Part shown: positions 1-10,965 of the stretch, piece after piece
How the letters are laid out: each line of letters starts with the position of its first letter
Numbering within the stretch: the first letter of the stretch is position 1
Assembly (NCBI RefSeq): GCF_033118175.1
Contig: NC_083692.1
Location: forward strand, 93,428,501-93,492,500
Reading direction: 5' to 3'
Source of the DNA: Dama dama
Taxonomy: Eukaryota > Chordata > Mammalia > Artiodactyla > Cervidae
DNA: 64,000 nucleotides
Program-made: the position numbers and the translations under genes
The notes under the pieces: generated by a model
Told to the model about the DNA's origin: nothing
Seen by the model: only the letters and a program-made list of their open reading frames with translations
Database searches by the model: none

Positions 1-719
1 CAATAAATACAACAGGAACAGAATGTGTTTCTTTTGGTAAGTGGCAAAGTCTCTAACGTGGTTAAATAGTTACAGAGCATGTCAGGAGTGCAGGGAAGAC
101 ATGGGATGAGGTGTGAGAAAGAATTCTGTGCCCCTAATGGTTTGTCATCCAACAGAAAGCAGGTAACATTGGAGAGAAGTTGGGAAAATCTTTGGAAAAA
201 AAGACCAACCAATGACAGGACAAAGAAAAGAAAAGCCAAGGGGAAGAGAGTATTCAATGTTAGGATTCCTCAGAGCCAGTTTTCCAGATCAAGTCTGAAG
301 TCAGGTGATGAAGGAGGGAAGGGAAAGCTGGCCCAGAAACACAACTAGAGAAGACAGGAAGGATAACCAGTTGCACGTGCACTTTCAAGAGGCACCATCG
401 TGCTTTATCTCCGGTCTCATTCCTCAGCCCTTCGAGTCTCCACTCCTCCCCCGTCCCTCACCCTTCTCAATCTGACCTTTTTAAGGAGAGGAACAGGGAG
501 ACGGTCCAGGATGTTGTATAGCTATCAGTGGTAAGACCAGATGATAGCTCATCATCAAGGAGCTGGGCAGAGTTTCATTCTATTGATAGAAGCTCTTTCA
601 ACAAAGTCCACCTGGCACATACACATAACTGTATATGTCATTCCACATATAGCTCATTGGACATCGGCTGTCAAATCTGTGACTTCAATCACTGTAATGA
701 CTGTTCATTTAAAGACTCA

Positions 720-930
720 AGGGACTCGGTCCAATGGTTAAGCATCCACCTGCCAATACAGGGGACACAGGATCAGTCCCTGGTCCAGGAACTAAGATCC
801 CACATGCCAAGGGGCAGCTAAGCCTGGGACCACAACTACCAAGCCCATGTACCCTAGAGTCTGTGCTGTGCAACAAAGACGCAGCACAGCCATAAAAAGT
901 AAATAAATACATAAAATTAAAAAAACAACC
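720..930 (+). repeat. CHR-type tRNA-Glu SINE
   Basis: A tRNA-like head (GGTTAAGCATCC, then a degraded B box GGATCAGTCCCTGG) is followed by the CHR body with successive CAACTAC and CAACAAAGAC units and an AAATAAATA tail. It is shorter than the full-length copies at 6485 and 60741, with internal loss. Confidence 0.8.
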
Positions 931-1469
931 CTCAAACCAAGGTCCTCATTTTACCAGTTCACTGGTATTCTGAGCCAACAGCAGTGCATTTTCTTGGAAC
1001 ATGCACAGAGTTGCATCCATGGGAAGCAGGGATGGAGTTTCAAGGGACAGCCCTAGATCTGCTCTTCAGCATCCTTGCTTGGCCATTCCCTCCCCCAGGG
1101 CTCCATCCTCCACTACCATTCTGAAGGCTCCACACGTCAGAGCCTTGAGCAGCAAACATAGCTCCTTGCCCGCTGACGTGGGCTCCTACGGAATGGCCTT
1201 GGGCAGCTCCAAACTCCTCTAACCCAGCCTTCTCTCTCTCTTGATTTCCAGGAGGAAAGGCAAAGAGAAGAGGTCCAGAAAGAAAAGAAAGAAGCCCAAG
1301 AGTCTTGTGCAGTAGACGCTCTGCTACACAAAAGACTTAGAAGAGGGATAAGCAGAGGGGCCAGAGAAGCAGCTGGTGAGGCTTTGGCTTCTAAACATCC
1401 ATACTTCCACGGCCACAGAGAAATCTCCATGATACAGTTTCCCCCAGCACCAACCCATAACAATCCTGT

Positions 1470-1600
1470 GATACTAGTGTGATTCCCATTTTACAGATGT
1501 GGACATGGAGACCTGGGACAGCGAGGTCATTTGTCCCAGATCACAGCTGACAGGTGGAGAGCAGAGTCTTGCAGTCGTCTGCTCCTCACTGCACACTGCT
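1470..1600 (-). repeat. MIR SINE fragment
   Basis: ATTCCCATTTTACAGATG followed by degraded GTCCCAGATCACAGCTGACAGGTGGAGAGC corresponds to the reverse complement of the MIR core. Confidence 0.7.
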
Positions 1601-1880
1601 TTCAGGAGAGGCAAACCTGCCTTTCTGAGCCCTCCTCTCTTGACCTGCACACAAACCTAGGCTTCCCGCACTGCATATTAATGAGCTACTGCAGAGAAAT
1701 AACCCTAGATTCAGAAAGGAGAAAAAACACACAGAAAGAACTGGGGATAAAGACAGGTATATGGGGCATGGCTCGAAGCCCAAAAAGCATGAATGGTCTC
1801 ATTTCAGACTCGCTTTTAAAAATAACCATCTATTTTGCATTCTACTCCCCGACTGATCTGTGGTTCAGTATTTAAAATAT

Positions 1881-2765
1881 AAGAGTCCCCACCTCTTACC
1901 ATTACACACCAGTCAGGATGGCTGCTATCCAAAAGTCTACAAGCAATAAATGCTGGAGAGGGTGTGGAGAAAAGGGAACCCTCTTACACTGTTGGTGGGA
2001 ATGCAAACTAGTACAGCCGCTATGGAAAACAGTGTGGAGATTTCCTAAAAAACTGGAAATAGAACTGCCATATGACCCAGCAATCCCACTTCTGGGCATA
2101 CACACTGAGGAAACCAGATCTGAAAGAGGCACGTGCACCCCAATGTTCATCGCAGCACTGTTTATAATAGCCAGGACATGGAAGCAACCTAGATGCCCAT
2201 CAGCAGACGAATGGATAAGGAAGCTGTGGTACACATACACCATGGAATATTACTCAGCCATTAAAAAGAATTCATTTGAATCAGTTCTAATGAGATGGAT
2301 GAAACTGGAGCCCATTATGCAGAGCAAAGTAAGCCAGAAAGATAAACACCAATACAGTATACTAACACATATATATGGAATTTAGAAAGATGGTAATGAT
2401 AACCCTATATGCAAAACAGAAAAAGAGACAGAGATGTACAGAACAGACTTTTGGACTCTGTGGGAGAAGGCGAGGGTGGGATGATTTGAGAGAACAGCAT
2501 CGAAACATGTATATTACCTAGGGTGAAACAGATCACCAGCCCAGGTTGGATGCATGAGACAAGTGCTCAGGGCTGGTGCACTGGGAAGACCCAGAGGGAT
2601 CGGGTGGAGAGCGAGGTGGGAGGGGGGAGCAGGATGGGGAATACGGGTAACTCCATGGCTGATTCATGTCAACATATGACAAGTCCCACTGCGGTACTGT
2701 AAAGTGATTAGCCTCCAACTAATAAAAATAAATGAGAAAAAAAAAGACAAAGAGTCCCCACCTCT
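1881..2765 (+). mobile_element. Young 5'-truncated L1 with perfect target-site duplication
   Basis: The element occupies 1897-2749. It holds the end of L1 ORF2, the 3' untranslated region with a G-rich stretch near 2615-2640, and an A-rich tail (AATAAAAATAAATGAGAAAAAAAAA). The 16-base duplication AAGAGTCCCCACCTCT is identical at 1881-1896 and 2750-2765. Good similarity to other ruminant L1 copies and the intact duplication suggest a recent insertion. It is in antisense orientation to IQGAP2. Confidence 0.93.
1918..2385 (+). pseudogene. L1 ORF2p C-terminal fragment
   Basis: A 155-codon open frame matches the L1 ORF2 C terminus. Visible landmarks are the Cys-rich segment CWWECKLVQPLWKTVW, the block ELPYDPAIPLLGI and the TMEYYSAIKKN motif near the end. 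The endonuclease and reverse-transcriptase parts are missing because of 5' truncation, so it cannot act on its own. There is no promoter, and the methionine that opens the frame is internal to the original protein. Confidence 0.88.
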
Positions 2766-3424
2766 AAACGTAGTGAAACTGGTATTCCAGGCAGACGTGT
2801 ACCCTGCAGTCACTGGGTGTCACAGCGAGGACAGCGCAGGCAGCAGGGCAGGCTCCCTGGTACCCACGCCGATGCCAGCTTGGCTCATGCTTGGCTGCCT
2901 GTTGAACAGGTGTCATGCCTGGGAAGCATCTCGACCTCTGAAGCACTGGAGTCTGCCTCTGCCCCGTATCACCACCCCTGGCCATGACCCACAACCACCT
3001 GACCCCCTTAACCCACGGGCGCCTGCAGACCCACTGTCAGCGCTCCCGAAGCAGGGGAGCAAATCAGAAGGAAGAAATGCGGCGCAAAGAGAAACCAGAG
3101 CTTTCTCATTCCATCTGGTTTCCCACGTCTTGTTTTCAGGGATGGGCTGGTTTTCAGCTGGATGCTCCAACTCTGTTTGACATTCAAGTTGTCCAGTGCC
3201 CTTGGAAGGTCATTTATACCAATTTGCTAGATCACACTGAGCAAACCTGTTCTGTACACACTCCAGCATGTAAACCCCCAAGGTTCTTTGGTTCTAAATA
3301 GGTACTTGGCATGAGCCAAGGTATCTAGTCAAGAATCACACAGACTGAAAGTGGTAGTTTTCACGGTCTGCAGAGAAGGGAGAAGGCAAGGCTAGTGTTG
3401 AATGGGCACAGGGTGGGTTTGGGA

Positions 3425-3560
3425 AGCTGAAAAACGTCTGGAGATGGACAGTGGCAATGTGTGCACAACAGTATGAATGTACATAATAAAAGAACTGTAT
3501 ATTTTAAAAGGGTTTGTACATAACGTACATTTATGTATATTTTATCACGATTGAAAATAA
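3425..3560 (+). repeat. Ancient L1M 3' end
   Basis: The pattern GTGCACAACAGTATGAATGTAC...AGAACTGTATATTTTAAAAGGG...TTTATGTATATTTTATCACGATTGAAAA is the diverged 3' terminus of old mammalian L1. Confidence 0.65.
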
Positions 3561-3561
3561 A

Positions 3562-3745
3562 TGCTTACATGGCACTTCCTATATGCCAGGTACTGCTCTC
3601 ATTTCTTTGCAAATGTTAACACATTTAATATTAACAATCTTATGAGGATTATAGTTGTTATCATCATTATCCTTGCCCAGCAGAGCTGAGACTCAAGCTG
3701 GCGTTTCAGCTCCATCACCTCACCCTTAAACCACTGCTCAGCTGC
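3562..3745 (-). repeat. MIR SINE
   Basis: GCTTACATGGCACTTCCTATATGCCAGGTACTG and the downstream TTATCATCATTATCCTTGCCCAG block follow reverse MIR order. Confidence 0.75.
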
Positions 3746-4117
3746 TTCTCAGCAAGACAGAGAGCTGGGTTTGGGGAACTCACCCATCAACTCTCACAGG
3801 CACAGAAGAGCAGACCCTATGGTCACAGCCCATTGGGAGAGTCCTAAAGACTCTAGATCCTTTACGGATTAACAGGAACAGATCTTAAATTGAATTTTGC
3901 CTAAAGAGGCAATTTCACAGAACCAAAAAAATTTCAAAGTAGCAAAGGCATCTCTCTGGTCTAATTTTCTTTTCAAAAACAAGAACTTCTGCTAAACTAC
4001 AACAAAGACATTTTCTTTTTTCTATTTCTTATATTTATACTTTCTTTTATTCCTAGAAAGTACACAGAATTATGGCCTATAAAAGAACCCAACTGCAGGA
4101 GGTCCTACAGATGAAAG

Positions 4118-4205
4118 TTCAAAGTCTGGGAGAAACCACCTTGGGCAAGTCAGTTAATCTTCTCTGGGTTTTTCTTCCTGTCTTCCCAATGGGAGTGCTT
4201 TTAAA
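4118..4205 (+). repeat. MIR SINE fragment
   Basis: CCTTGGGCAAGTCAGTTAATCTTCTCTGGG is the forward MIR core, followed by a degraded AATGGGAGT segment. Confidence 0.6.
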
Positions 4206-4914
4206 TCTATCTTCTCTTGAATAATATTAGTGGCTTAATATTAGCTTAATTTATAGAAAAACACCTCCAAATATTTAAAATACTCTTATCCTAATCCCAT
4301 CCACTTGGAGGTTGCTCAAAAGAAAAAAAATCTAAGTAAAGTATTTAATAGGTCAATAAAGATCACACCCAGGTCTCAAACATCCTTCCTAGAGTTCCCA
4401 CCAGTTCTTCACAAATTGTGACTCATCCATCCAAGGGTGGGACATTCACAGTGTATGTAGTATTTCACCTCTTTTCAAGGAAAATGCGTTTCCCTTACTG
4501 TCAGCGTTCTGCACACCTCTCCCAATATCACAGTGGGCAAGAGTCAAGTTGACTAAAGAGCTGAGCACGTCGTGACCAATGTGAACCCCTCTAGCCCAGG
4601 GCTATGGTTTCTCTACCTTCCCTCTCATTATATTTCATTTTGTGTGTATTTCTTAAGAACAAGAGCGTTCTGTCACATGAACTTGGCATAATTATCTGAA
4701 TCAGGAAACTTAATATAGATATGACACCACCATCCAATCCACAGTCTATATTCAAGTCTCACCCCATCCCAATAATGTCCTTTACAGATTTCTCTTTGTC
4801 CCATGCGCTTTGCTGCCCTATCTCTCCAGCCTCCTTGCATCTGGAACTGTTATCAGTCCTTGTCTCTGCTGAGCTTATATTTGAGGGGATTACAGATCAT
4901 TAATCCTGTAGAAT

Positions 4915-5601
4915 TCTTCAACATTCAGAAAACTAAAATCATGGCATCTGGCCCCGTCACTTCATGGCAAATAGATGGGGAAACAGTGGAAACAGTGGCT
5001 GACTTTATTTTTCTGGGCTCCAAAATCACTGCGGATGGTGACTGCAGCCATGAAATTAAAAGACACTCATTGGAAGGAAAGTTATGACCAACCTAGACAG
5101 CATATTAAAAAGCAGAGACTTTACTTTGCCAACAAAGGTCCGTCTAGTCAAGGCTGTGGTTTTTCCAGTGGTCATGTATGGATGTGAGAGTTGGACTGTG
5201 AAGAAAGCTGAGCACCAAAGAATTGATGCTTTTGAACTGTGGTGTTGGAGAAGACTCTTGAGAGTCCCTTGGGCTGCAAGGAGATCCAACCAGTCCATCC
5301 TAAAGGAGATCAGTCCTGGGTGTTCATTGGAAGGACTAAGGTTGAAGCTGAAACTCCAATACTTTGGTCACCTCATGCGAAGAGCTGACTCATCTGAAAA
5401 GACCCTGATGCTGGGAGGGATTGAGGGCAGGAGGAGAAGGGGATGGCAGAGGATGAGATTGTTGGATGGCATCACCGACTCAATGGACATGGGTTTGGGT
5501 GGACTCCGGGAGTTAGTGATGGACAGGGAGGCCTGGCGTGCTGTGGTTCATGGGGTTGCAGAGTCAGACACGACAGAGCGACTGAACTAAACTGAACTGA
5601 A
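4915..5601 (+). mobile_element. BovB LINE, 5'-truncated
   Basis: The 3' end of a BovB (RTE) retrotransposon, ending in the characteristic AACTGAACTAAACTGAACTGA tail. Two overlapping frames (4803-5087 and 5084-5590) carry pieces of the RT C-terminal region: WQIDGETVETVADFIFLGSK in one, MYGCESWTVKKAEH and the terminal MDREAWRAVVHGVAES in the other. A small deletion near 5070 (the arginine/leucine-rich segment is short) shifts the frame. It abuts a MIR fragment on its right. Confidence 0.92.
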
Positions 5602-5690
5602 AACAAGGTTCAGAGAGCTAGGGACTTGCCCAAGGCTCTAGGGCCAGGCAGCTCAGATTCAGCAGTGGTTCTAAACCACATGCTCTAATA
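5602..5690 (-). repeat. MIR fragment abutting BovB
   Basis: AAGGTTCAGAGAGCTAGGGACTTGCCCAAGGCTC...GGGCCAGGCAGCTCAGATTC is reverse MIR. Its left half is missing at the BovB junction, so BovB probably landed in it. Confidence 0.7.
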
Positions 5691-5724
5691 AATCATGCTC
5701 TTCCACGAATAGTTCAGTCCCCTC

Positions 5725-5748
5725 ATATATATATATATATATATATAC
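5725..5748. repeat. (AT)n microsatellite
   Basis: About 11-12 uninterrupted AT units ending in ACAC. Confidence 0.95.
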
Positions 5749-6470
5749 ACGAGAGGACAAAGTTGAACCAGAGTTGGTCTTTAAAGCTCATGTATCACAG
5801 AAACCTTTGCTTCCGGTCATATAACTATTACACTGAAATGAGGTTCTACACTGAGCAGATGATTTAAAACTCCAGAAATTATTAACGTGTGTATGTTTTC
5901 TCATTCTAAATAGTGACACTCTCACTGAACAGTCCCTGCAGAAAAAACTTTTCAGTCAGGACATGGTTCATTTAAGCTTCCACTGCATGTGTCTTTAGAT
6001 TCAAGTAGCATGAGTTCAGTCTTTATTCCTATAATCACGTTGTTAGACAATTTTAAGAGAAAGAAGAAAGAGGGGCTATAGTTGAGTAGTGACTTGGGTA
6101 AGGAAATGTGAGAAGGTGCTTACACATGATGTGAAAACTCTTCACCCCAAGTGATGGTAGCACAAGTGGCCAGGTGTGTCCTCAGACCTGCCCTGTGACT
6201 CAAAAATGACGCCATGCCGTCCATTTACTTCATGTGAGAAAGGATTCACATTCCTTCCCCTCCCCATTACACACACACAGCTTGCTTACTCTCTCTAGGT
6301 AGTCAGAGGGTTAAGTCAATCCATAGGTCTATATTATGGTAAAGACTATAAATGTCACAACGCTATTTTCATTCAAGAGAATCAGACTGTTGAAAGTGAA
6401 GAAAGACTTCTTCTACTAAGTCATACCATAGGTTTTTATTTTCATTGAAGAGTGGGAAGCAAAAAATTAA

Positions 6471-6812
6471 CAACAGCCCTACAGGGACTTCCCTGGTGAT
6501 CCAGGGGTTAAGAATCCACCTACCAATGCAGGGGACACGGGGTCGATCCCTGGTCTGGAAAGATCCCACATGTTGTGGGGCAACTGAGCCAGTGGGCCAC
6601 AGCTACTGAGGCTGAGTTCTACAGCCCACACTCGGCAACAAGAGAAGTCACAGCAACGAGAAGTCCACGCACTGCAATGAAGAATAGCTCCCACTTGCTG
6701 CCACTAGAGAAAGCCTGCAAGCAGCAACGAAGACACAGCATGATCAAAAAGGAAAAAGCAAACCCAGAAACAAATAAAATTATCAAAAACAAAAAAACAA
6801 TAGCCTCTACAG
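6471..6812 (+). repeat. Full-length CHR-type SINE with imperfect target-site duplication
   Basis: The element at about 6485-6797 starts GGACTTCCCTGGTGATCCAG, has a tRNA-Glu B box (GGTCGATCCCTGG), the CHR body and an A-rich tail. Flanks CAACAGCCCTACAG (6471-6484) and CAATAGCCTCTACAG (6798-6812) are a duplication with one substitution and small changes, so it is older than the L1 at 1.9 kb. Confidence 0.88.
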
Positions 6813-7699
6813 AAAATTTGACAAATAGAGTAACACATCATTAAGGACCCTTATTACAGCTCCCTTCATCTTTGCCACCAGCTTTAGAAAACTTGGTGTC
6901 CATGGCTCAGACCATACCTAAGAATTCAACAACCTCATCAATGAGGAATGCAGGTTTAGGGACCCCATTTTTCACCAGTTCCTTCCCTTTCCCCACTGGC
7001 CATTCTGTAGCCAATGGGTAGGGTTTTGCCACTCCCTGTTTTCAGGGTGGAAGAGCTCTGCTCAATTCCTGGAGTTAATGCAGGGAGAGCTGGGTGCAGT
7101 TCCCTACCCTTCCTAGGCCTGGGCTTCACACACACTGTTCTGAGGCAACTCCCACTCAACACACAGGCTTGAATACCCTCATCTTTGTGGCACACAGAGG
7201 ACTGTCTGTCTCAAACAGTTTGGTCCACCAAGGGAACCAGAAACTAGAGAGGCAACAAATATTAAGAACGCTTTGCAAGTGAAGACACAGAGGCATGAAA
7301 GGTAGTGACTGAAGGACAAAGGGTACGTGGCTAGTTAACACCTGAACCACAGAAACCAGCCAAAACGTGCATCTGAGCCTCACTGGACCCCAGGTACTGG
7401 CTTTGTAAGAAGCAGCATAATTAGAGTGGTACCTTCTTTCCCCAGCATGCTCCCTTTCACACCAGGCTTTTAATTCCTTCTTCCTCCTTTGGGTCTTTTC
7501 CTCATAGTCCATGACTTGGACACAACCTTGTCAAAAGTAGGCACTTCAGGGAATTAATTTCTGTATTCTTCCCAGTAAAAAACAAGTTTACTGAAATGTG
7601 CTGGACAAATGTAATCACAGACAGGAAGAACTCAACGTGAGTCCCAAACTGTGAAGATGATGACAATGATGATCGCGGTAATAAAAAACATACTCACCA

Positions 7700-7905
7700 A
7701 GACAGAGCTAATATAAATTGTGCTAGATAGTCTTCTAAGCCCTTCACAGAATTTAGTCCTCACAAGAGCTATGAGAGGTAGGCACTACCATTTCCACTTA
7801 CGATGAGAAAGCTAAGGCACAGAGTGGTCATTTGTGGAGCTTGAATTGGCACCAATGAGCCTGGCTCGAGGACTTAGCTCTTAACTATTAGGCTGAGTTG
7901 CCTCA
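7700..7905 (-). repeat. MIR SINE
   Basis: CTTCTAAGCCCTTCACAGAATTTAGTCCTCACAAGAGCTATGAGAGGTAGGCACTACC, the GATGAGAAAGCTAAGGCACAGAG core and the GAGCCTGGCTCGAGGACTTAG end appear in reverse MIR order over nearly full length. Confidence 0.85.
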
Positions 7906-10019
7906 AAGACAGCTGAGTTAGAAGGCAATAAGGGGCAGGGTGGGGGGGGGTTGCCCTCAAGCCTGGTCATTCTAGTCAGCCTCGAGGTCCTCTGCAGGTC
8001 AAGGAAATTAATATAGAGTCAGGATGCACTCTGATGAGACTTGGGTAACATGATTACGTTCTGCTATTTCTAAGTCAAGAGATCACACACAGAATCAATA
8101 CTCTGTCTTTCAAAATAGCCATCTGAGAAGCTCTATGTTCATTCCAACTTGGCTGTCATTACTGAGCACATTTTTAGTTGCCTCTTTAGGAATGTTCTTC
8201 AACTCAATCACATATTTCTTTGAAATACCCAGAAACTTGGTTCATAAAGATGTTCACAAACCACTAGCAGTCAACTTGAGTCAAACCAGGGAGATAAGGT
8301 GGCAAATTGAACGTTTTGTTGCTTCCATTAATTATTTTTCCTTCCTGGGTGATAAAATGATCCTGGTGGAAATTCCAAAGGAAAGAAATGGAAGACTGTG
8401 AACTAAAGATGCCATTTATTTACATGTGTAAGAGCCAGACTGTTAACTTCACAACTCCACGGTTTTATCAAACACACTTTTTTCTCCCTCGGGTTTCTCC
8501 TTAATTTGATGAGAACGGTGAGAATCGCCTAGTCACTACAGGCAAACAGTAAAGCACCGAGAATCAGTCTGTAACATAAAACAGCAGGGATTCTAAGCCC
8601 AGTTCTTCACTGATCGCTAACCTCCAACCTCCTCGTTTGGAGGACGGGGTGTCATCTGATGAGTCGGGGCACAGGAAGGAGGGCATGGCCCTCAGACAGG
8701 TAGCTGAGAAGAGCTTCACAGAGGCGTTATTTGCTAAGGATTGTGGGGGTATCTGCCATCTGGCAACATCAGAGAGCCGTCACTTCCCCGGGTCTGAAGG
8801 GTTGAGAGAAGGGAGTAGTTGGTAGCAAGAACGTGCTCCATCAACAGCAGCAGGAGGGGTATCCCCCGCGGGAACCATGGCTTTCAGCAAAGGAACCCAG
8901 CGCCGCCTACACCCAGAGCCTGGGCAAGGAGAGCGCAAGGCAAACACACAGCCTAACTTATCTCCCCAAAGCCAGAGTGCAAGGGAGCCCACACGACGGC
9001 CGTGGTGGCCATAACGGTCTACCTCCCGGGCACCGAGCATGATGCATCAGATTGGGCAAACACCAAGTTTTTGTGAGGCAGCCCTCTCCTCATCACATCT
9101 CGGATGTCTCTGTCAGCGGTACCTGCCACATAAGGGCAGGAAGGATCCACCGAATTTACTGCCAGGCCAAGGCCCCGCTCAGTCACTAAGACACAGTAAG
9201 TCACTCTTACTAGCTCTCATTATGATACTAGTTGAAATAATATCATTGTGGAGGTAGGACTCAGTTACTGTATACCACAGAAAATAAGTAGAGGGCTTAT
9301 CCTTTTAAAATATGGACATGGATCTCCATCCTTGTTCTATGAGTCTGATGCTCCAAAAATACCTACCTCAGAATATCAGCTCAGATTTAGATCAGTTTAA
9401 ATCTCATTAAAGCCATAAATCTTTCCCAATGCTAATGAATTTCCCCAATTTGATTATATGAACATAGTTGATTCCATTTGGGAAATAATAGAAGCTTAAA
9501 TATTTCAACCCAACATGAATATGTCTACTCTTAATTTCTACTAAAGCCATTATACAAAGGTCACTTGGAATTACCACGCATTTCAGGAATTGTACTGTCA
9601 CCGAGGAGACTTCTCAGTCAAGAGAAGAGAAACAAAACAAGACAAATCAACAACAAAAAGACTGCCTTTCTCAAACCTCTCCAGTAACAACAGCGCACGC
9701 TAAGCAGACTAACGCCCACTTGTGCAAATACCATACCTGCTGTAGATGTTCATATAATAAAATACAAGGAAGGGAAGAGATAATAACAGGCCCAGGAAGA
9801 AAGCAATTCCATCTCCTGACTTGTAGATGCTTACCAAAATAATTTTCATGTAGTTCAAAAGTTAAAAATCTCAACATAGCAACTCCTAAGAGCAATATAG
9901 GAATATTTAACTCATTAAAAAAATGTGAAACAGCATAGAACTAGAGAGAGTGACAAGTAAGTTCTCCTTCATACTAACAATCAACCAAGTCCTACTCTCA
10001 TCCCCATGAGAAACCTCCA
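7906..10019. other. Unassigned single-copy stretch
   Basis: I recognise no repeat or exon. A run of ten G lies at 7941-7950. An 88-codon frame at 8135-8401 (plus) has two hydrophobic stretches but no splice-site context or family resemblance, so I do not call it a gene. Confidence 0.4.
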
Positions 10020-10330
10020 TTAACAGTTTGGTGCAATTCCTACAAGACTGCTTCCTGTATTTTAACATATATATATTACATTAAAACATTCATGGGTCAC
10101 TGAATACACGGCTTTCTGTAAATAATTTTCACTTAATAGATGGACATACTACCATGTCAGTCCATACAGAGCTACCTTATTTATTGTAAAAGCTGCACAG
10201 TATTCCTAGTATAAATAGGTTTTTAGTTTATTTAAGCCACTTCCCAGTTGCTAGGTATTTAGGTTAATTTCAATTTTTCACTTATTTTCACTTATTTTCA
10301 TTAGTTGTTCACAATATACATAGCTCATCG
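10020..10330 (-). repeat. Old L1 fragment
   Basis: CCATGTCAGTCCATACAGAGC, GCTGCACAGTATTCCTAGTATAAATAGG and GTATTTAGGTTAATTTCAATTTTTCAC correspond, with many substitutions, to the reverse complement of the 3' part of old L1. It ends in a C-rich run at about 10329-10343. Confidence 0.5.
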
Positions 10331-10454
10331 CCCCCACCCCCCCACCATTTACAATGAGTTCATTGTTTTATAGTTTTGCTGACTTCTACTCAAGTTAATT
10401 TTCTCTTGAATCAGTGCCATGATGTAGCATGGGCTAAATAGTTTATGTGTGTTT

Positions 10455-10965
10455 TTTTTTTAATTGGCCATACATTCTGATTCCTTCTATTAAGAGGTGG
10501 GGTCTGTGTCCTATCCTCTTGAATCTGGGCAGGCTTGCAGTGGCTCTGACCAACAGAAGCGGGCAGAAGTGATGCTGTCCAACTTCTGAAGCTGGGTGGT
10601 ACAAGACCACGCAGTCTCCTGTCTGTCTCATGGAAGCCTCTCTTGTGGAAGCTAGCCACCATGCTCGGAGCAGCTCAAGCCACATGAAGAGTCTACACAT
10701 GGGTGCTGAGTCCAGTCCTGGAGTCATCCCAACCCAGGTACCACAGATGTGAAGGAAGAAGCTTCCAGACAGTTGTGGCCCCCAAAAGGCTGAGGCTTTC
10801 ACTGAGGCTTATTGACTGGTCTAGCAAATGGAGCTGGGACAATACATCCCCAGGGTTCTCTGTTCCAATTCCCAACTCAGAGAGTCTATAACGATGATAA
10901 GATGGTGGCAGGTTTATTCTATAAAGTTTTGGGGTGATTTGTTATTGAGAACTATATAAATAAGT
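10455..10965 (+). mobile_element. MLT1 (MaLR) LTR, older subfamily
   Basis: The 5' part holds GGGGTCTGTGTCCTATCCTCTTGAATCTGGGCAGGCTTGCAGTGGCTCTGACC. The 3' end holds the diagnostic AAAGTTTTGGGGTGATTTGTTATTG segment. Both fit a MaLR LTR in plus orientation. It is non-coding and diverged; no internal region is attached. Confidence 0.75.

Noticed and set aside
5084..5590. 168-codon frame resembling an intact gene
   Set aside because: It is the C-terminal part of the BovB ORF, not a host gene.
8135..8401. 88-codon frame with two hydrophobic stretches, considered as a small membrane protein
   Set aside because: No splice-site context, no recognisable family and AT-rich sequence make chance the better explanation.
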